A stretch of 64,000 nucleotides of DNA, taken from assembly GCA_046485045.1 (NCBI GenBank), contig JAWOHT010000052.1, positions 1 to 64,000 on the forward strand, given 5' to 3'. Positions 1 to 10,000 of this stretch are shown piece after piece; the first letter of the stretch is position 1; each line of letters begins with the position of its first letter. A program made the position numbers and the translations under genes. Under the pieces are notes generated by a model, which made no database searches, was not told the DNA's origin, and saw only the letters and a list, made by a program, of their open reading frames with translations. The stretch comes from JAFGPL01 sp046485045. Lineage in GTDB: Bacteria; Bacteroidota; Bacteroidia; Bacteroidales; UBA10428.

Positions 1-963
1 CACAACTGCCGAAAATATATATCTGTTGACAACAACCTTTTCAACAAACAATGCCCCGACAACGATTAGAAAAGGGTAAAGGCCTGAAGCATAAAAACTT
101 TTACCTCTAAAAATCAGAAGCAGAATGATAACAACAGCAGAAACAGATAATAAAAACCGATAATCTTTGAGTTGCTTATTTACTAAAAAGAAAATAATTC
201 CTGGCAAAATTACAAAAGTGAAAGGCAATAAAAGCATTAACTGCCCGAAAATAAATTCAAGCCGGTTAATATTTGTAAGTTGGCTCTCATTCAGTTCTTT
301 CATATGATTTATTACCGGGAAATGGTGCTGAATTTGCCAAATAACATTTGGAGAAAAAATAAGTACTGATAATAAAAACCCCCAATAAAAAAATCTATTC
401 GAAAAAATATATCTGTGTTTAGTAAATGGCAACACTACCAAAGCAGAAACAATAAAGAAAATAATGTTGTACTTGTTTAGTAAAGACAATCCAATTGCTA
501 TGCCTAAGACCAAAAGATAAGTGCCTGATTTTGTTTTTACAAATTTGATTAGTAAATAAATGGCTAATGTCCATAAAAAGATATCTAAAAAATAGGGGGT
601 AAAAATCCCATAAATCATAACCAAAAACATAGTTCCAACAACACCAAATGCCGAAATCAGCTGCGAACGAAAGTTCCCGTTCAGTTCTTTTGCAATTATG
701 GCCGTTAAATAAACAAGTAATCCACTAAACAAAGCTGGAAAAAACCTTATTGAAAAGACAGAATACCCAAATATGCTTTTTGTAATAAATGCCATAATAC
801 CTATCAGGGGAGGTGTGGTTGCATACCCGAAATCCAGATGATTGACAAATGAAAAGTAAAGCAATTCATCTCTGTGATATTCGAAATTAAAACCTGGCAA
901 TAAATGCAGTACTATATTTATTGAGGCTATAGAAGCAATGATAATTTCATGCTTATATTTCAT
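1..963 (-). CDS. GT39/ArnT-like membrane glycosyltransferase (C-terminus cut off by window edge)
   Basis: The frame is open from an ATG at 963 through the left edge, giving 321 codons without a stop, so the C-terminus is missing. The protein is very hydrophobic, with many predicted membrane helices starting near residue 7. The first extracytoplasmic loop holds an Arg-Asp-Glu (D32, E33) followed by an ATTPPLIG stretch, the arrangement seen in GT-C enzymes of the PMT_2/ArnT family, which transfer a sugar from a polyprenyl-phosphate donor onto lipid A, protein or glycan outside the inner membrane. Donor and acceptor cannot be told from sequence. It stands alone in front of rsgA, 87 bases from it, with no clear promoter box visible. 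The family call is fairly secure; the substrate is unknown. Confidence 0.75.
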   Translation of the reverse strand, partial: MKYKHEIIIASIASINIVLHLLPGFNFEYHRDELLYFSFVNHLDFGYATTPPLIGIMAFITKSIFGYSVFSIRFFPALFSGLLVYLTAIIAKELNGNFRSQLISAFGVVGTMFLVMIYGIFTPYFLDIFLWTLAIYLLIKFVKTKSGTYLLVLGIAIGLSLLNKYNIIFFIVSALVVLPFTKHRYIFSNRFFYWGFLLSVLIFSPNVIWQIQHHFPVINHMKELNESQLTNINRLEFIFGQLMLLLPFTFVILPGIIFFLVNKQLKDYRFLLSVSAVVIILLLIFRGKSFYASGLYPFLIVVGALFVEKVVVNRYIFSAVV

Positions 964-1050
964 TTCATCTGTTTTAAATGTTTGGGCAAAGATTTTTCAC
1001 CCTAAATACTCAAATTGAAAATATTATTAATGCTTGTGCTTAGCCTATGC

Positions 1051-2106
1051 TTATATTGATGTCTTTTTTATAGTTCTTACCATTTTACCAAAAACCTTAT
1101 CTTTTTTTCGTCTTTCAGCAATAGTTGATTCAAAATAAGATTTCTCTCTTTCCATTTTTAGGTAATTCTCATAAGAACTTTTGTCTATATCGCCCTGTTC
1201 AAGGGCTTTAAGAACCGAACACCCTTTCTCGGTAGTATGCGTACAATCATTGAATTTGCAATTTTTAGAAAGGCTGATTATTCTGTCGAATGTAGATTCC
1301 AAACCGCTGGCATTATCAACAATCCCGACTTCACGCATTCCGGGATTGTCAATAAGTATTCCTCCATTTTCCAGCACTATTAATTCCCTATGACTTGTAA
1401 CATGTCTGCCTTTGCTGGTACTTTGGCTAATCGCATCTGTTTTCATTATCGTCCTTCCTAAGAGATTATTCAACAAAGTAGATTTTCCAACTCCGGAAGA
1501 ACCAAGCATACAATAAGTCTTACCTTTATTCAAAATAGATTTTAAGGTTTCGTATCCATCCTGAGTTTCATTGCTGATGGCAAAAACTGGTATATTTTTT
1601 ATTCGTTGATTTATGCTTTCGATAATTTCAGCTTTTACTTGTTCATTTATCAGGTCTGTTTTCGTAAGTACAATTATCGGATTTACTCTGGACGAATTAC
1701 AAATGGTAAGGTATCTTTCGAGTCGGTTAATGTTAAAATCTCTGTCAACAGCTTGAACTAATAGTGCATAATCAATATTTGTTGCAATAATTTGAATTTC
1801 TCCGAACTGACCAACTGCCTGTCTTGAAATAATTGAGAATCGTGGCAGTATTTTATGAATAATCGAAAAATCAGGATCAAAAATTGTCAATGCAACCCAA
1901 TCACCCACTGCGGGAAAATCTTCACGGCTTTTCGCCGTAAACCGCAAATTCCCTGTTATTTCTGCTTCAAATTCTCCCCTTTCATTTTTGACAATATATC
2001 TTTCTTTATGCTCCGAAATAACCCTGCCGATCTCAAAATTATTGAGGTTATTGTCAAACCTAAGCTTTTCAAGTTTCTCATTAAATCCTAAATCTTCTAA
2101 TTTCAT
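1051..2106 (-). CDS. rsgA: Ribosome small subunit-dependent GTPase A (RsgA/YjeQ)
   Basis: RsgA is a late 30S assembly GTPase that checks the decoding centre and releases RbfA. The protein has 351 residues, close to the family norm. It shows an N-terminal OB-fold region, then the circularly permuted G motifs in the order G4 (TKTD, around residue 148), G1 (GSSGVGKST, around 200) and G3 (DNPGMRE, around 255). A C-terminal zinc finger follows with the ligand pattern C-x4-C-x-H-x5-C (CKFNDCTHTTEKGC). The permutation is diagnostic of this family. The gene is monocistronic as far as can be seen: the neighbour at 2198 is 91 bases upstream and belongs to a different functional group. Confidence 0.95.
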   Translation of the reverse strand: MKLEDLGFNEKLEKLRFDNNLNNFEIGRVISEHKERYIVKNERGEFEAEITGNLRFTAKSREDFPAVGDWVALTIFDPDFSIIHKILPRFSIISRQAVGQFGEIQIIATNIDYALLVQAVDRDFNINRLERYLTICNSSRVNPIIVLTKTDLINEQVKAEIIESINQRIKNIPVFAISNETQDGYETLKSILNKGKTYCMLGSSGVGKSTLLNNLLGRTIMKTDAISQSTSKGRHVTSHRELIVLENGGILIDNPGMREVGIVDNASGLESTFDRIISLSKNCKFNDCTHTTEKGCSVLKALEQGDIDKSSYENYLKMEREKSYFESTIAERRKKDKVFGKMVRTIKKTSI

Positions 2107-2197
2107 TTCAGTTTTTGTATGAGTTTATTGTTTAAATTGTGTTTCATTTACCAATTTCTTGAATTTCAAATGCCAAAAATGGTTCAAAGTTCAGAGA

Positions 2198-2998
2198 TTA
2201 ACAAAACATCTCAGGCATTTTAGGTTCTCGAAACAAGCTATTGAGACGAATTGCGGCCTCTTTAACCTTACTATCTTTTATTGATCTGGCGTTTTCCGGA
2301 CAATTTTTTATACAGGCACAACAACTGATGCATTTTTCTTTGTCAATAATATTCGAGTTTTCTAAATTAATAGCACCTGTAGGACAAACTTCTGCACAAA
2401 TACCTTGTTTAGTACACTTATCGCTAATAGCAATAAAATCTACACTCCACAATTCCGTAACACCTCCATAAGGAGAGTTTCCAGGGATATTTATTTTTGT
2501 AATCTCTTCAACTGATTGAACGGACTGAAGCTTTTCTATTATTTTTTTTCCAAAATTTTCGGCACATTCCAAATCGCCCGCATTTGGTCGTGATTTAGCT
2601 ATTGGTAGCTCAGTACTGGAAAAAGAATGCTCCCCAATAAATGATGCACCTGCAACTGGAATACATCCTTTTCCGGTTAAAATATCTTTGAGTTCTAACA
2701 AGGCATTACCATAAGTCCGGTTACCATAAACAACAACACAAACTACTGGTGTTTTGTGTGATTCTATATTTTGCAACCATTTATTAATAATGGCTGGTAC
2801 CCTACCCATATAAACAGGTACTGATACAATAAGCAGTTCATTTTCTCTTGTTTCTATGAAATTTTCTCTCGCTCGAGGTTTTGTGATGTCATAAAGTTTT
2901 ACCAATTCTATATTTACTCCTTTTGCAATACTTTGAGCTATTGCTTTTGTTGACCCCGTTGGAGAGAAACACACCAATTTAAGTGATTGAATTATCAT
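2198..2998 (-). CDS. EFR1-family flavodoxin plus 2[4Fe-4S] ferredoxin protein
   Basis: The N-terminal half is flavodoxin-like, with an FMN phosphate loop SPTGSTKA near residues 12-19. The C-terminal part carries two [4Fe-4S] ferredoxin motifs, CTKQGICAEVCP and CISCCACIKNCP. This fusion is the EFR1 (EFR, flavodoxin-ferredoxin) type, a predicted soluble low-potential electron carrier of anaerobes. Its partners are unknown. It is the last gene of a tight leftward operon: 11 bases separate it from the DUF3795 gene at 3010, which follows an OsmC protein. The context suggests thiol or redox stress handling, but this is inference. Length is 266 residues, complete at both ends. Confidence 0.85.
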   Translation of the reverse strand: MIIQSLKLVCFSPTGSTKAIAQSIAKGVNIELVKLYDITKPRARENFIETRENELLIVSVPVYMGRVPAIINKWLQNIESHKTPVVCVVVYGNRTYGNALLELKDILTGKGCIPVAGASFIGEHSFSSTELPIAKSRPNAGDLECAENFGKKIIEKLQSVQSVEEITKINIPGNSPYGGVTELWSVDFIAISDKCTKQGICAEVCPTGAINLENSNIIDKEKCISCCACIKNCPENARSIKDSKVKEAAIRLNSLFREPKMPEMFC

Positions 2999-3009
2999 GA
3001 TTTATCCTA

Positions 3010-3513
3010 TTATTTTTTAAATCTACTTAATACTTCAAGATTGTCAGCAACAAATCGGCTCGATGGCTTATTACCGCAGCTTCTGCAAGTAAAATCGTAC
3101 CAGCCATTCAGTGCATTGCATTTTGTGCAGGAATGTCTGGCAATATTTTCGACATACCACTTTTCCCAACCCACTTCCTTTATCCGGTCTAACGATTGAA
3201 ACAACTCAACCCTGTGCGGCATTTTGGTTTGAAAATCCTTTAAATGAAGGCAGGGATACTCATTGCAATCCGAGCAAAACCCAATTTCTTTTTTTTCACT
3301 GCATTCTCTGAAATAGCAGGTTTTGCAGTGGGCAGATAGCAGATTGCTCCTGCATCCGTTGCATCGTACCTGTTCAAAAGGTATATGTAAACGCTCAGCT
3401 ATACCTTTTAAAAGGGCAGTATTGTTCTCAAGTGTTGCAATGTAGATTCCACAAGATTTGCACAGCAATCCGCAAACAGCGGCGGTTTGCTTTTCCGGTA
3501 AAACTTTATTCAT
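3010..3513 (-). CDS. DUF3795 cysteine-rich protein
   Basis: A 167-residue protein with many cysteines arranged in pairs: CGLLCKSC near residue 14, CNGC, CKTC, CSDCNEYPC and, near the C-terminus, CTKC and CRSC. The run CSDCNEYPCLHLKDF matches the DUF3795 signature known from anaerobic bacteria and archaea. The cysteine spacing suggests zinc or iron-sulfur binding, but no activity has been established for the family that I can state. The gene starts one base after the upstream OsmC gene ends and is followed after 11 bases by the flavodoxin-ferredoxin gene, so the three are almost certainly co-transcribed. Confidence 0.75.
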   Translation of the reverse strand: MNKVLPEKQTAAVCGLLCKSCGIYIATLENNTALLKGIAERLHIPFEQVRCNGCRSNLLSAHCKTCYFRECSEKKEIGFCSDCNEYPCLHLKDFQTKMPHRVELFQSLDRIKEVGWEKWYVENIARHSCTKCNALNGWYDFTCRSCGNKPSSRFVADNLEVLSRFKK

Positions 3514-3514
3514 A

Positions 3515-3946
3515 TTAGACCGTTATTTGATGATGAAAAACTACTTGTGTGCTTCCTTTGATCATATACCATACAGGACAAACACTTTCAACCATTGATA
3601 ATGCTTTTTCATATTCCCCGGAAGTTAAGTCTGAAGACTGAATGTTAATGAACAGATGTATCTCTTCAAATGCTGTCGGGTGAGTTTGTCTTCGGGTTCC
3701 TTCTGATTTAATAGAAAAACTCATAATGTTTTTGCCTTGTCGCCGCAGCAACACCAACAATGCAGTTGCCACACAGGATGACAAGCTTAACAACATCAAT
3801 TCCAGTGATGTGTATCCAAGGTTATCGCCGAGTGGTGGAATATAATCTATTGCGATGGGTGTATTACCCTCAACAATACCTTCTAATAGTAAACGGTCGT
3901 TCACAAGATTTAACGATGCTGTCAGGTGTTTATTTTTGTCAACCAT
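3515..3946 (-). CDS. OsmC/Ohr-family protein
   Basis: A 143-residue OsmC-like protein. Members reduce organic or fatty-acid hydroperoxides with a pair of cysteines; here these would be C58 (in SLSSCVATALL) and C123 (in SVCPVW), both at the expected places, so the active site looks intact. The preceding region (GYTSLELMLLSLSSC) is the characteristic buried helix. It is the first gene of the leftward operon OsmC, DUF3795, EFR1. A TATTTTTG -7 box (complement of 3972-3979) lies about 25 bases upstream of the start. The gene is divergent from the GlxA-type regulator at 4075, which is the natural candidate to control it. Confidence 0.85.
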   Translation of the reverse strand: MVDKNKHLTASLNLVNDRLLLEGIVEGNTPIAIDYIPPLGDNLGYTSLELMLLSLSSCVATALLVLLRRQGKNIMSFSIKSEGTRRQTHPTAFEEIHLFINIQSSDLTSGEYEKALSMVESVCPVWYMIKGSTQVVFHHQITV

Positions 3947-3971
3947 AATTCAGTGATTTATTATTATAGAG

Positions 3972-3979
3972 CAAAAATA
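3972..3979 (-). promoter_or_regulatory. -7 box of the OsmC operon
   Basis: The complement reads TATTTTTG, a perfect match to the Bacteroidota -7 consensus TAnnTTTG. It sits where a short leader of about 20 bases would result. No good -33 TTTG is seen at the right distance, so confidence is limited. Confidence 0.35.
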
Positions 3980-4026
3980 GGGAAGCGTGAACATATTTCC
4001 GGGTGGCATTATTGCCAATTTGCTAT

Positions 4027-4058
4027 GTTGATATTGCCATTTTAATTATTTACTTTTG
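4027..4058 (+). promoter_or_regulatory. Promoter of the GlxA-type regulator
   Basis: GTTG at 4027-4030, a 20-base spacer and TACTTTTG at 4051-4058 fit the Bacteroidota -33/-7 promoter pattern (TTTG and TAnnTTTG). Transcription would begin near 4065. This lies downstream of the in-frame GTG at 4003 and decides for the ATG at 4075 as the translation start, leaving a leader of only about 10 bases. Confidence 0.5.
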
Positions 4059-4074
4059 TAAAAAGACTGATACG

Positions 4075-5055
4075 ATGAATATTGCATTTTTAGCATACCC
4101 CAAATGCTCATTGTGGAGTTTAATAGGCTCATACGAGATGCTCCAAAAAACCTGCAGAATTGCACAGGTTTATGCAGACAAATTTCAGGTTAGGCAAACC
4201 TGCAGCTTACTCCTGGTGTCATCAACCCACGAGAAAAGGATACAGGGCAGCTATGGTAACTTTTTCGATACAGATACAAACATTTACGAAATAAAAAGGC
4301 CTGATATTTTAGTAATCCCCGGGTTCGACAGGGATATTGATGCAATACTGTCGGATGCTGAGATGATTAAAAAAATCTGTGAATTATACAGCGCAGGTAC
4401 TGATATTGCTACAGTATGCACCGGTTCTTTTATTCTTGCCGCCACCGGACTTCTTGATTATAAAACAGCCACCACACATTGGGTGTATTCGCATGAGTTT
4501 ACCGAAAGGTTTCCAAAAACCGAATTGGTGATTGACAGAATGATGATTGACCACGACCGCATTTGTATGAGCGGAGGCGCATCGTCGTTCCAAAATTTAA
4601 TGATTTACATTATTGAAAAATACATCAGCAAAGAGCTCGCTATTTTTATGTCGAAATTGCTCCTTATTGATAACGACCGGTTTTTGCAAAGTCCTTATAC
4701 CATTTTTAACGGACAAAAAACGCATGGTGACGAGTCGGTATTGATTGCGCAGCAAGCCATTGAGAAACAGGTTGATGGGTTTATCCCTATTGATGAACTT
4801 GCCAGGATAACCAATATGAGCAAGCGTAACTTTCTGCGTCGTTTTAAACATGCAACCGGCGATACACCGTTTGTTTATATGCAGCGCACCAAAATTGAAG
4901 CAGCCAAAACAATGATGGAGGATTCGCATAACCATCTTTTAGATATTGCATTAAAAATAGGCTACAATGATTTTTCTTCATTCCGGAAATCATTTAAGAA
5001 ATTCACAGGAATACCTCCTCAGGAATATCGCAAAAAATATACCTATTTTAGCTGA
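4075..5055 (+). CDS. GlxA-family transcriptional regulator (DJ-1/PfpI domain plus AraC HTH)
   Basis: The N-terminal two thirds are a DJ-1/PfpI-like domain, with a nucleophile-elbow cysteine in VCTGSFILAATG. The C-terminal about 90 residues hold the two helix-turn-helix units of AraC proteins (IDELARITNMSKRNFLRRF and LLDIALKIGYNDFSSFRKSF, ending in GIPPQEYR). Such proteins are usually activators that sense a small molecule. I choose the ATG at 4075, giving 326 residues beginning MNIAFLAYP, because a promoter lies between the upstream GTG at 4003 and this ATG and because the domain starts here. It is divergent from the OsmC operon and convergent with susD. The ligand and targets are unknown. 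Confidence 0.88.
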   Translation: MNIAFLAYPKCSLWSLIGSYEMLQKTCRIAQVYADKFQVRQTCSLLLVSSTHEKRIQGSYGNFFDTDTNIYEIKRPDILVIPGFDRDIDAILSDAEMIKKICELYSAGTDIATVCTGSFILAATGLLDYKTATTHWVYSHEFTERFPKTELVIDRMMIDHDRICMSGGASSFQNLMIYIIEKYISKELAIFMSKLLLIDNDRFLQSPYTIFNGQKTHGDESVLIAQQAIEKQVDGFIPIDELARITNMSKRNFLRRFKHATGDTPFVYMQRTKIEAAKTMMEDSHNHLLDIALKIGYNDFSSFRKSFKKFTGIPPQEYRKKYTYFS

Positions 5056-5148
5056 AGAAGCTGTGAGAGAAGAAGAAGCGGTGAGAGAAGAAGCGGTGAG
5101 AGGTGAGAAGAAGAAGAGGTGAGAGGTGAGAGAAGAAGGGGTGAGTTG
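5054..5148 (+). repeat. Degenerate purine-rich tandem repeat
   Basis: Immediately after the regulator's stop codon come about 95 bases built from imperfect repeats of units such as GTGAGAGAAGAAGC, GTGAGAG and GAAGAAG. The strand is almost free of pyrimidines other than T and a few C. Units vary in length (7 to 17 bases), as expected for slipped-strand expansion. The tract is not coding in any convincing way. Confidence 0.7.
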
Positions 5149-5243
5149 ATTTCTGTATTCATCATTCCTTGTTCGATATTCGGAATCACTATTTGCCTAA
5201 CACCTAAAGAAGTTCCTTCACTATCGTTCAGGTTAAAATGAAA

Positions 5244-5275
5244 GAGGCTGCATAAATTACTTTTTACACAGCCTC
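5244..5275 (-). terminator. Stem-loop between convergent glxA-like and susD genes
   Basis: GAGGCTG at 5244-5250 pairs perfectly with CAGCCTC at 5269-5275 across an 18-base loop. It lies 28 bases past the end of susD and 189 bases past the end of the regulator. There is only a modest T-rich run on the leftward side, so it may be a weak terminator or a remnant of a dispersed palindrome. The rest of 5149-5243 holds nothing recognisable. Confidence 0.45.
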
Positions 5276-5302
5276 ATACATAAAATTAAGGATAAGATTT
5301 GT

Positions 5303-7057
5303 TTAGTCGTAATACGGACTTTGTTTTAAGTCTCCATTATTTTTAACTATCTCATCATAGGGTATGGGTATCCAATAATGTTGCTGTAGAAAACTTCTGT
5401 TCAACACATTGTAGCGCTTGTACCGGAAAGTGCCATCCGACATTTTCCTTACTTCAAAACCTTCAAGCGGAGTATTCTCTACTTCCATAGCGGTTTTCCA
5501 CCGGCGTAAATCCCACATTCTGTAACCTTCGTAGCACAATTCAATACGTCTCTCTTTTCGTATACGTTCCCTGAGTTCATTGCCTGAATCATCAATGGGG
5601 GGCATTTCTACCCCAGTCCTGTTCCTTATATTATTTACATATTGTCTTGCCACATTCTCATCGCCACCCGATTCAAACAGGGCTTCGGCATAGTTCAGAT
5701 AAAGCTCTGCCATTCTGAAATGCCACCAGGGTTCATCAAAGCGATGTTCACCGGTTAATAATTCAGTCCCTTTGGTTTCCATATACTTCCTGATATTCAT
5801 TCCGGTTGATGTGGCATCATGTATTTTTGTGCTTATTGGCGATTCACGTCCATCACGACCGTCAACAGAATCCTTGTTTTCATGTACCCATGGTTCGTAA
5901 GGCCTGCCCCTGAAAACATCTCCGTTTGTCAGGATTGCCATTTGCAACCTGGGATCTCTGTTCAAATAGGGGTTGGTTGAGTCCAAATCCCATGAGTAAC
6001 CTGAAGCAGGATTGATTTGTTTTTCACCGTTAACATAAATAAAGGGCGATTCTCCGTTGGTCATTTCAAAATCATCTACAATGTTTAAGGTAGGGCAGTT
6101 TTTACCGCCCCATCCGCCATACCCGCCATATCCAAAGGGGGCATGGTAATGGGTTACCCTGTGGCCTTCGAAGGCAGTAGGCAGAAATACCTTTGGGAAT
6201 ATTCCTTCCTTGTTATTATAACCCTGAAAAATTCCTTCATAGTTGTTATGGAGTGCATATCCGTAACTTTCTAATGAGTCAATGGCCTCTTTGGCAGCAT
6301 CTCTGGCTTGTGCCCAGGTGTATGTACTCGGACTGTTAAACGTAAAATCGGGATCTTTATATAAGGGACTGGCTGCATATAGCATTAATCTTGATTTTAA
6401 TGCGAATGCGGCTGCTTTATTTGCCCTGCCATAGCCCACAACGCCTGAAAAATGATTATCGGGTAACCGTTTTAGGGCTTCACCAATATCAGATAAAATA
6501 AATGCTACCGTTTCGTCAATTGTATTGCGTTTAAAGGTAGCGTCGAATGATGTAACCGGAACTTTAATAATGGGCACGCCCCCGTAATGGCTCAGGAGTT
6601 TAAAATATGTAAATGCCCTAAGAAAGTATATTTCACCTGTTAACCGGTCGAGTATCTTTTTATCAATATCAGAATCGCCTGTTTTTTCAAGAAACAGGTT
6701 CATATTTCTGAGATATACGTAAGCCATCTCCCAATAATCAACCAGGGCAAAGAATACGGGATCGTTATTATATCTGTAACTCTTGATATTCTCAGGGGTT
6801 AATGTGCCCACTTGAAAATGTAAATTCTCATCGCCGTAGGATTCATCGGTTAATTTACTCTCCCAATGCCGGGCATGTCCGTAACCGATACTCCTGTATT
6901 GTTCGTTAACGTAAAATTCCAATAAAACAGGATCGTTAAATACTGCAGCTTCATTCAGCCTGTCTAAAGGTCGTCTTTCCAGGAAATCATCATCACATGA
7001 AAGGATGAAAATTCCGATGATTGCAATTAAAAATATGATTGATTTTTTCATGGCCAA
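5303..7057 (-). CDS. SusD/RagB-family nutrient-binding lipoprotein
   Basis: A 584-residue SusD-like protein that would sit on the cell surface as the lid of a SusC transporter and bind a glycan or peptide. The signal peptide ends in a lipobox with Cys21 (FILSC). The residues after it, DDD, resemble the acidic export signal of surface-exposed Bacteroidota lipoproteins. Family features include the N-terminal FLERRPLD, TPR-like repeats, and the C-terminal RxxRRIELCYEGYRMWDLRRW. The start overlaps nothing: two bases separate it from the stop of susC, so the two are co-translated. No glycoside hydrolase, sulfatase, peptidase or sigma/anti-sigma pair is nearby, so the substrate cannot be guessed. 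Confidence 0.95.
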   Translation of the reverse strand: MAMKKSIIFLIAIIGIFILSCDDDFLERRPLDRLNEAAVFNDPVLLEFYVNEQYRSIGYGHARHWESKLTDESYGDENLHFQVGTLTPENIKSYRYNNDPVFFALVDYWEMAYVYLRNMNLFLEKTGDSDIDKKILDRLTGEIYFLRAFTYFKLLSHYGGVPIIKVPVTSFDATFKRNTIDETVAFILSDIGEALKRLPDNHFSGVVGYGRANKAAAFALKSRLMLYAASPLYKDPDFTFNSPSTYTWAQARDAAKEAIDSLESYGYALHNNYEGIFQGYNNKEGIFPKVFLPTAFEGHRVTHYHAPFGYGGYGGWGGKNCPTLNIVDDFEMTNGESPFIYVNGEKQINPASGYSWDLDSTNPYLNRDPRLQMAILTNGDVFRGRPYEPWVHENKDSVDGRDGRESPISTKIHDATSTGMNIRKYMETKGTELLTGEHRFDEPWWHFRMAELYLNYAEALFESGGDENVARQYVNNIRNRTGVEMPPIDDSGNELRERIRKERRIELCYEGYRMWDLRRWKTAMEVENTPLEGFEVRKMSDGTFRYKRYNVLNRSFLQQHYWIPIPYDEIVKNNGDLKQSPYYD

Positions 7058-7059
7058 AT

Positions 7060-10000
7060 TTAAAATACAAGGTTAATACCAAAATTATATACTCTGTTAA
7101 TCGGATAATTATAGATTTCTCCTCCCCTGCTATTGTCGCTTAGCCTGTTATCATTTTCAGGATCAATCCATTTGTTTTTTGAGAAGGTGTACAAATTAAA
7201 CCCGCTTATATAGAGCCGTAATTTTTTAATTGACATCCGTTCCAAAAATCCAGAAGGCAAGGTGTAACCTAATTCAAGGTTTTTAATGCGTAAAAAATTT
7301 CCGGTAAACAGATAAAAGTCTGATTCTGCAGGAGAATTATTATCACCTACACGTGGCATGGTACCATTTGTATTATCATACCACCAGCGGTCTTGAGCCC
7401 GATAGGCCAGGTTGTTTTCACCGGCCCCAAGAATATAATGCTTCTGGGTTGCACCCAAAGCCTGATAATAATGGGCCCTGGCCTGTCCCTGCAACAACAT
7501 AGAAAAATCAAAGCCTTTATATTCCAGCCCGACATTCACAGCATAGGTGATTTCAGGTAGGTAACTCAGGTCAATTCTTTCCATATCTGCACCGGTAATA
7601 GCCGTATCACCACTTATATCTTTGATTTTAATTGTTCCGAGCAAATCTTCTATTATACCAATTTGCTTATGAACAGATGAATTAATTTCACTGGTGTCGC
7701 TATAAATACCATCAGACCGGTACCATGTATCACTTCCAATTACATTACCTTCCCTTCTTTGCCAGTCAGGTGTGCCTTCTGCCTCGTCCATATATACTAT
7801 TTCGTTTCTGGCATAGGCAAAATTGCCTGAAATATGGTACCGCAGGTCACCAACATTGTTATTATATGTAATCGCCAATTCTAAACCCCTGTTTTTAGAT
7901 TTACCAATATTTTCTTCAGGAAGTTTTTTTTCGTCAACTCCTATTGTGCCAGGAACAGATCTTCTCTGAGTTAAGATATCTTTGCGGGTTTCATAGAAAA
8001 ATTCTGCTACTACATCCAACTTTCCATCTAATAAAGAAGCATCAAAACCAACATTATATTTTTCTGCTGTTTCCCATCTAATTGCCAGGTTTGGTTCAAT
8101 ATCCTTCTCGATTAACTTAGAACCAACAAGCCCGTTTTTGGTATTATAAACGAAAACAGACATTCCGGTTATTTCCGAGACTGCTCTGTACTTATATGTA
8201 GTCAGGTAAGGAAAACCACTGTCCCCGACTTTATCGTTTCCAAGTTGCCCGTAAGATGCCCTGAATTTTAAATTATTAAGCCAGGTAATATTCTGCATAA
8301 AGGCTTCTTCTGACACTCTCCATCCGACAGAAACCCCGGGGAAAAAACCATACCTGTTTTCTTTCGGAAACCTGGTAGAGCCATCGCGCCTGAATTGCAA
8401 TTGTACCATATACTTGTGCGCATAATCGTAATTAAACCTTCCAAGTTGGTTACGCCGGGCATCCTCGCTGGCTGTACCTGTAAGCTTTTCCCAATCTAAT
8501 TCATGGTCATTTCCTCCTGCAAATAACTGGTCAATACCGGTTGAAGCAAAATTCAACCTTGCTAGGGTATGATCATTTCGTTTAATTTCGTACTGTTCCC
8601 AAAGTACAAATGCATCTATAAAATGATTACCGAAAGAACGGTTGTATTTTAACCTGAAATTATAGGTATAGGCTGAAGTCCGTCTGGAAGACTCCTCCAA
8701 TCTAATTTCATTAGATGTTATTTCTGTAGTGTATTTTTCTGTGGCTGCTGAATAGGTAGTATATTCCCAGGGTGTTGACCATCTTTTACTAAACCTGTTA
8801 CCAAAATCGGTAAAAAAACTACCATCAACACCTAAACCATTTATATGAGGAATTTTCAAATCGAAATTTGCCATCGATTCAATGGGCATATCTTCCTGAT
8901 TTAAGTACCCCATTCTGTCGAGAAATAAAGGGGACTGTGCCCCCCTGCCCGGCGCATATTCTCCATTTGGCCATACGGCAGGCGCTGTGGGTACACCGTT
9001 CAATGTATTTACCCAGGTGTCAGTGGAGCCAAGTATATCACGCGACCGTTTTTCAATTCTGCCAGCAATATCCAATGAAACAGACAAATACTGATTAACC
9101 TGAAAATCAATATTTGATCTCAGGTTGTATTGAGAATAACCTGCAATGCTGTTTTTAAATATTGGGTCTTGCTCAAGGCTTCCAAAGGAGATAAAATATT
9201 TGATATTTTCTGATCCGCCACTTGAAGTAAAGCTCATTCTTCGTTGCAACGAGTATGGTTTAAGCACTTCTTCCACCCAATCTGTATTTGCAAACCTGCT
9301 GCTCGTATCTGCGGCAATAGCAGCTATATCTTCATCCGAGTAGGGTAAATTCGTCCTGCTTTTAGTCTTCCACTCGGCATTTTCATTAGCCACCTTAGCA
9401 AAGGTAGGGGCATCCATCATTTCGGGAATCCGGGTTGGCTGGTATATCCCATGGTTATAAGTAATATTAAAAGTCGGTTTCCCCGGCTTTCCCCGTTTGG
9501 TGGTTACCAGAATTACCCCATTGGCAGCCCGTACCCCATAAATGGCAGCTGATGCATCTTTTAATACGGTAACACTTTCAATATCATTAGGGTCTATCTG
9601 CCCCAGACCGCTACGTTCAATACCATCAATAATAATCAATGGGCTTGCATTTTCCCAGGTTGCTACTCCCCTTATACGAATGGTAGGATTATCGTAACCT
9701 ATTTCCCCATTGTCCTGACGGATAATTACACCGGGCAACCTGCCTGCCAGGGAAGTTGCCATGTTCGCGGAAGGGCTTTTTTGAATCTCCTCACCGGTAA
9801 CCGATGCAATCGAACCTGTAACAGTAACTTTCTGTTGGGTACCGTAACCAATGACCACAACCTCATCAAGTGCCTGCAAATCCGGAATAAGCCGGACATT
9901 AATGACCGTTTTGCCGGCAACAGCAATAGTTTCGGTATTATAACCGATAAATGAAAAAATCAATTTTGCCTGGTCAGATGGAACGGATATTTCGTACAAC

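Noticed and set aside
5054..5148. Repeat tract as a CRISPR array
   Set aside because: Units are short, variable and contiguous, with no spacers of even length and no cas genes nearby.
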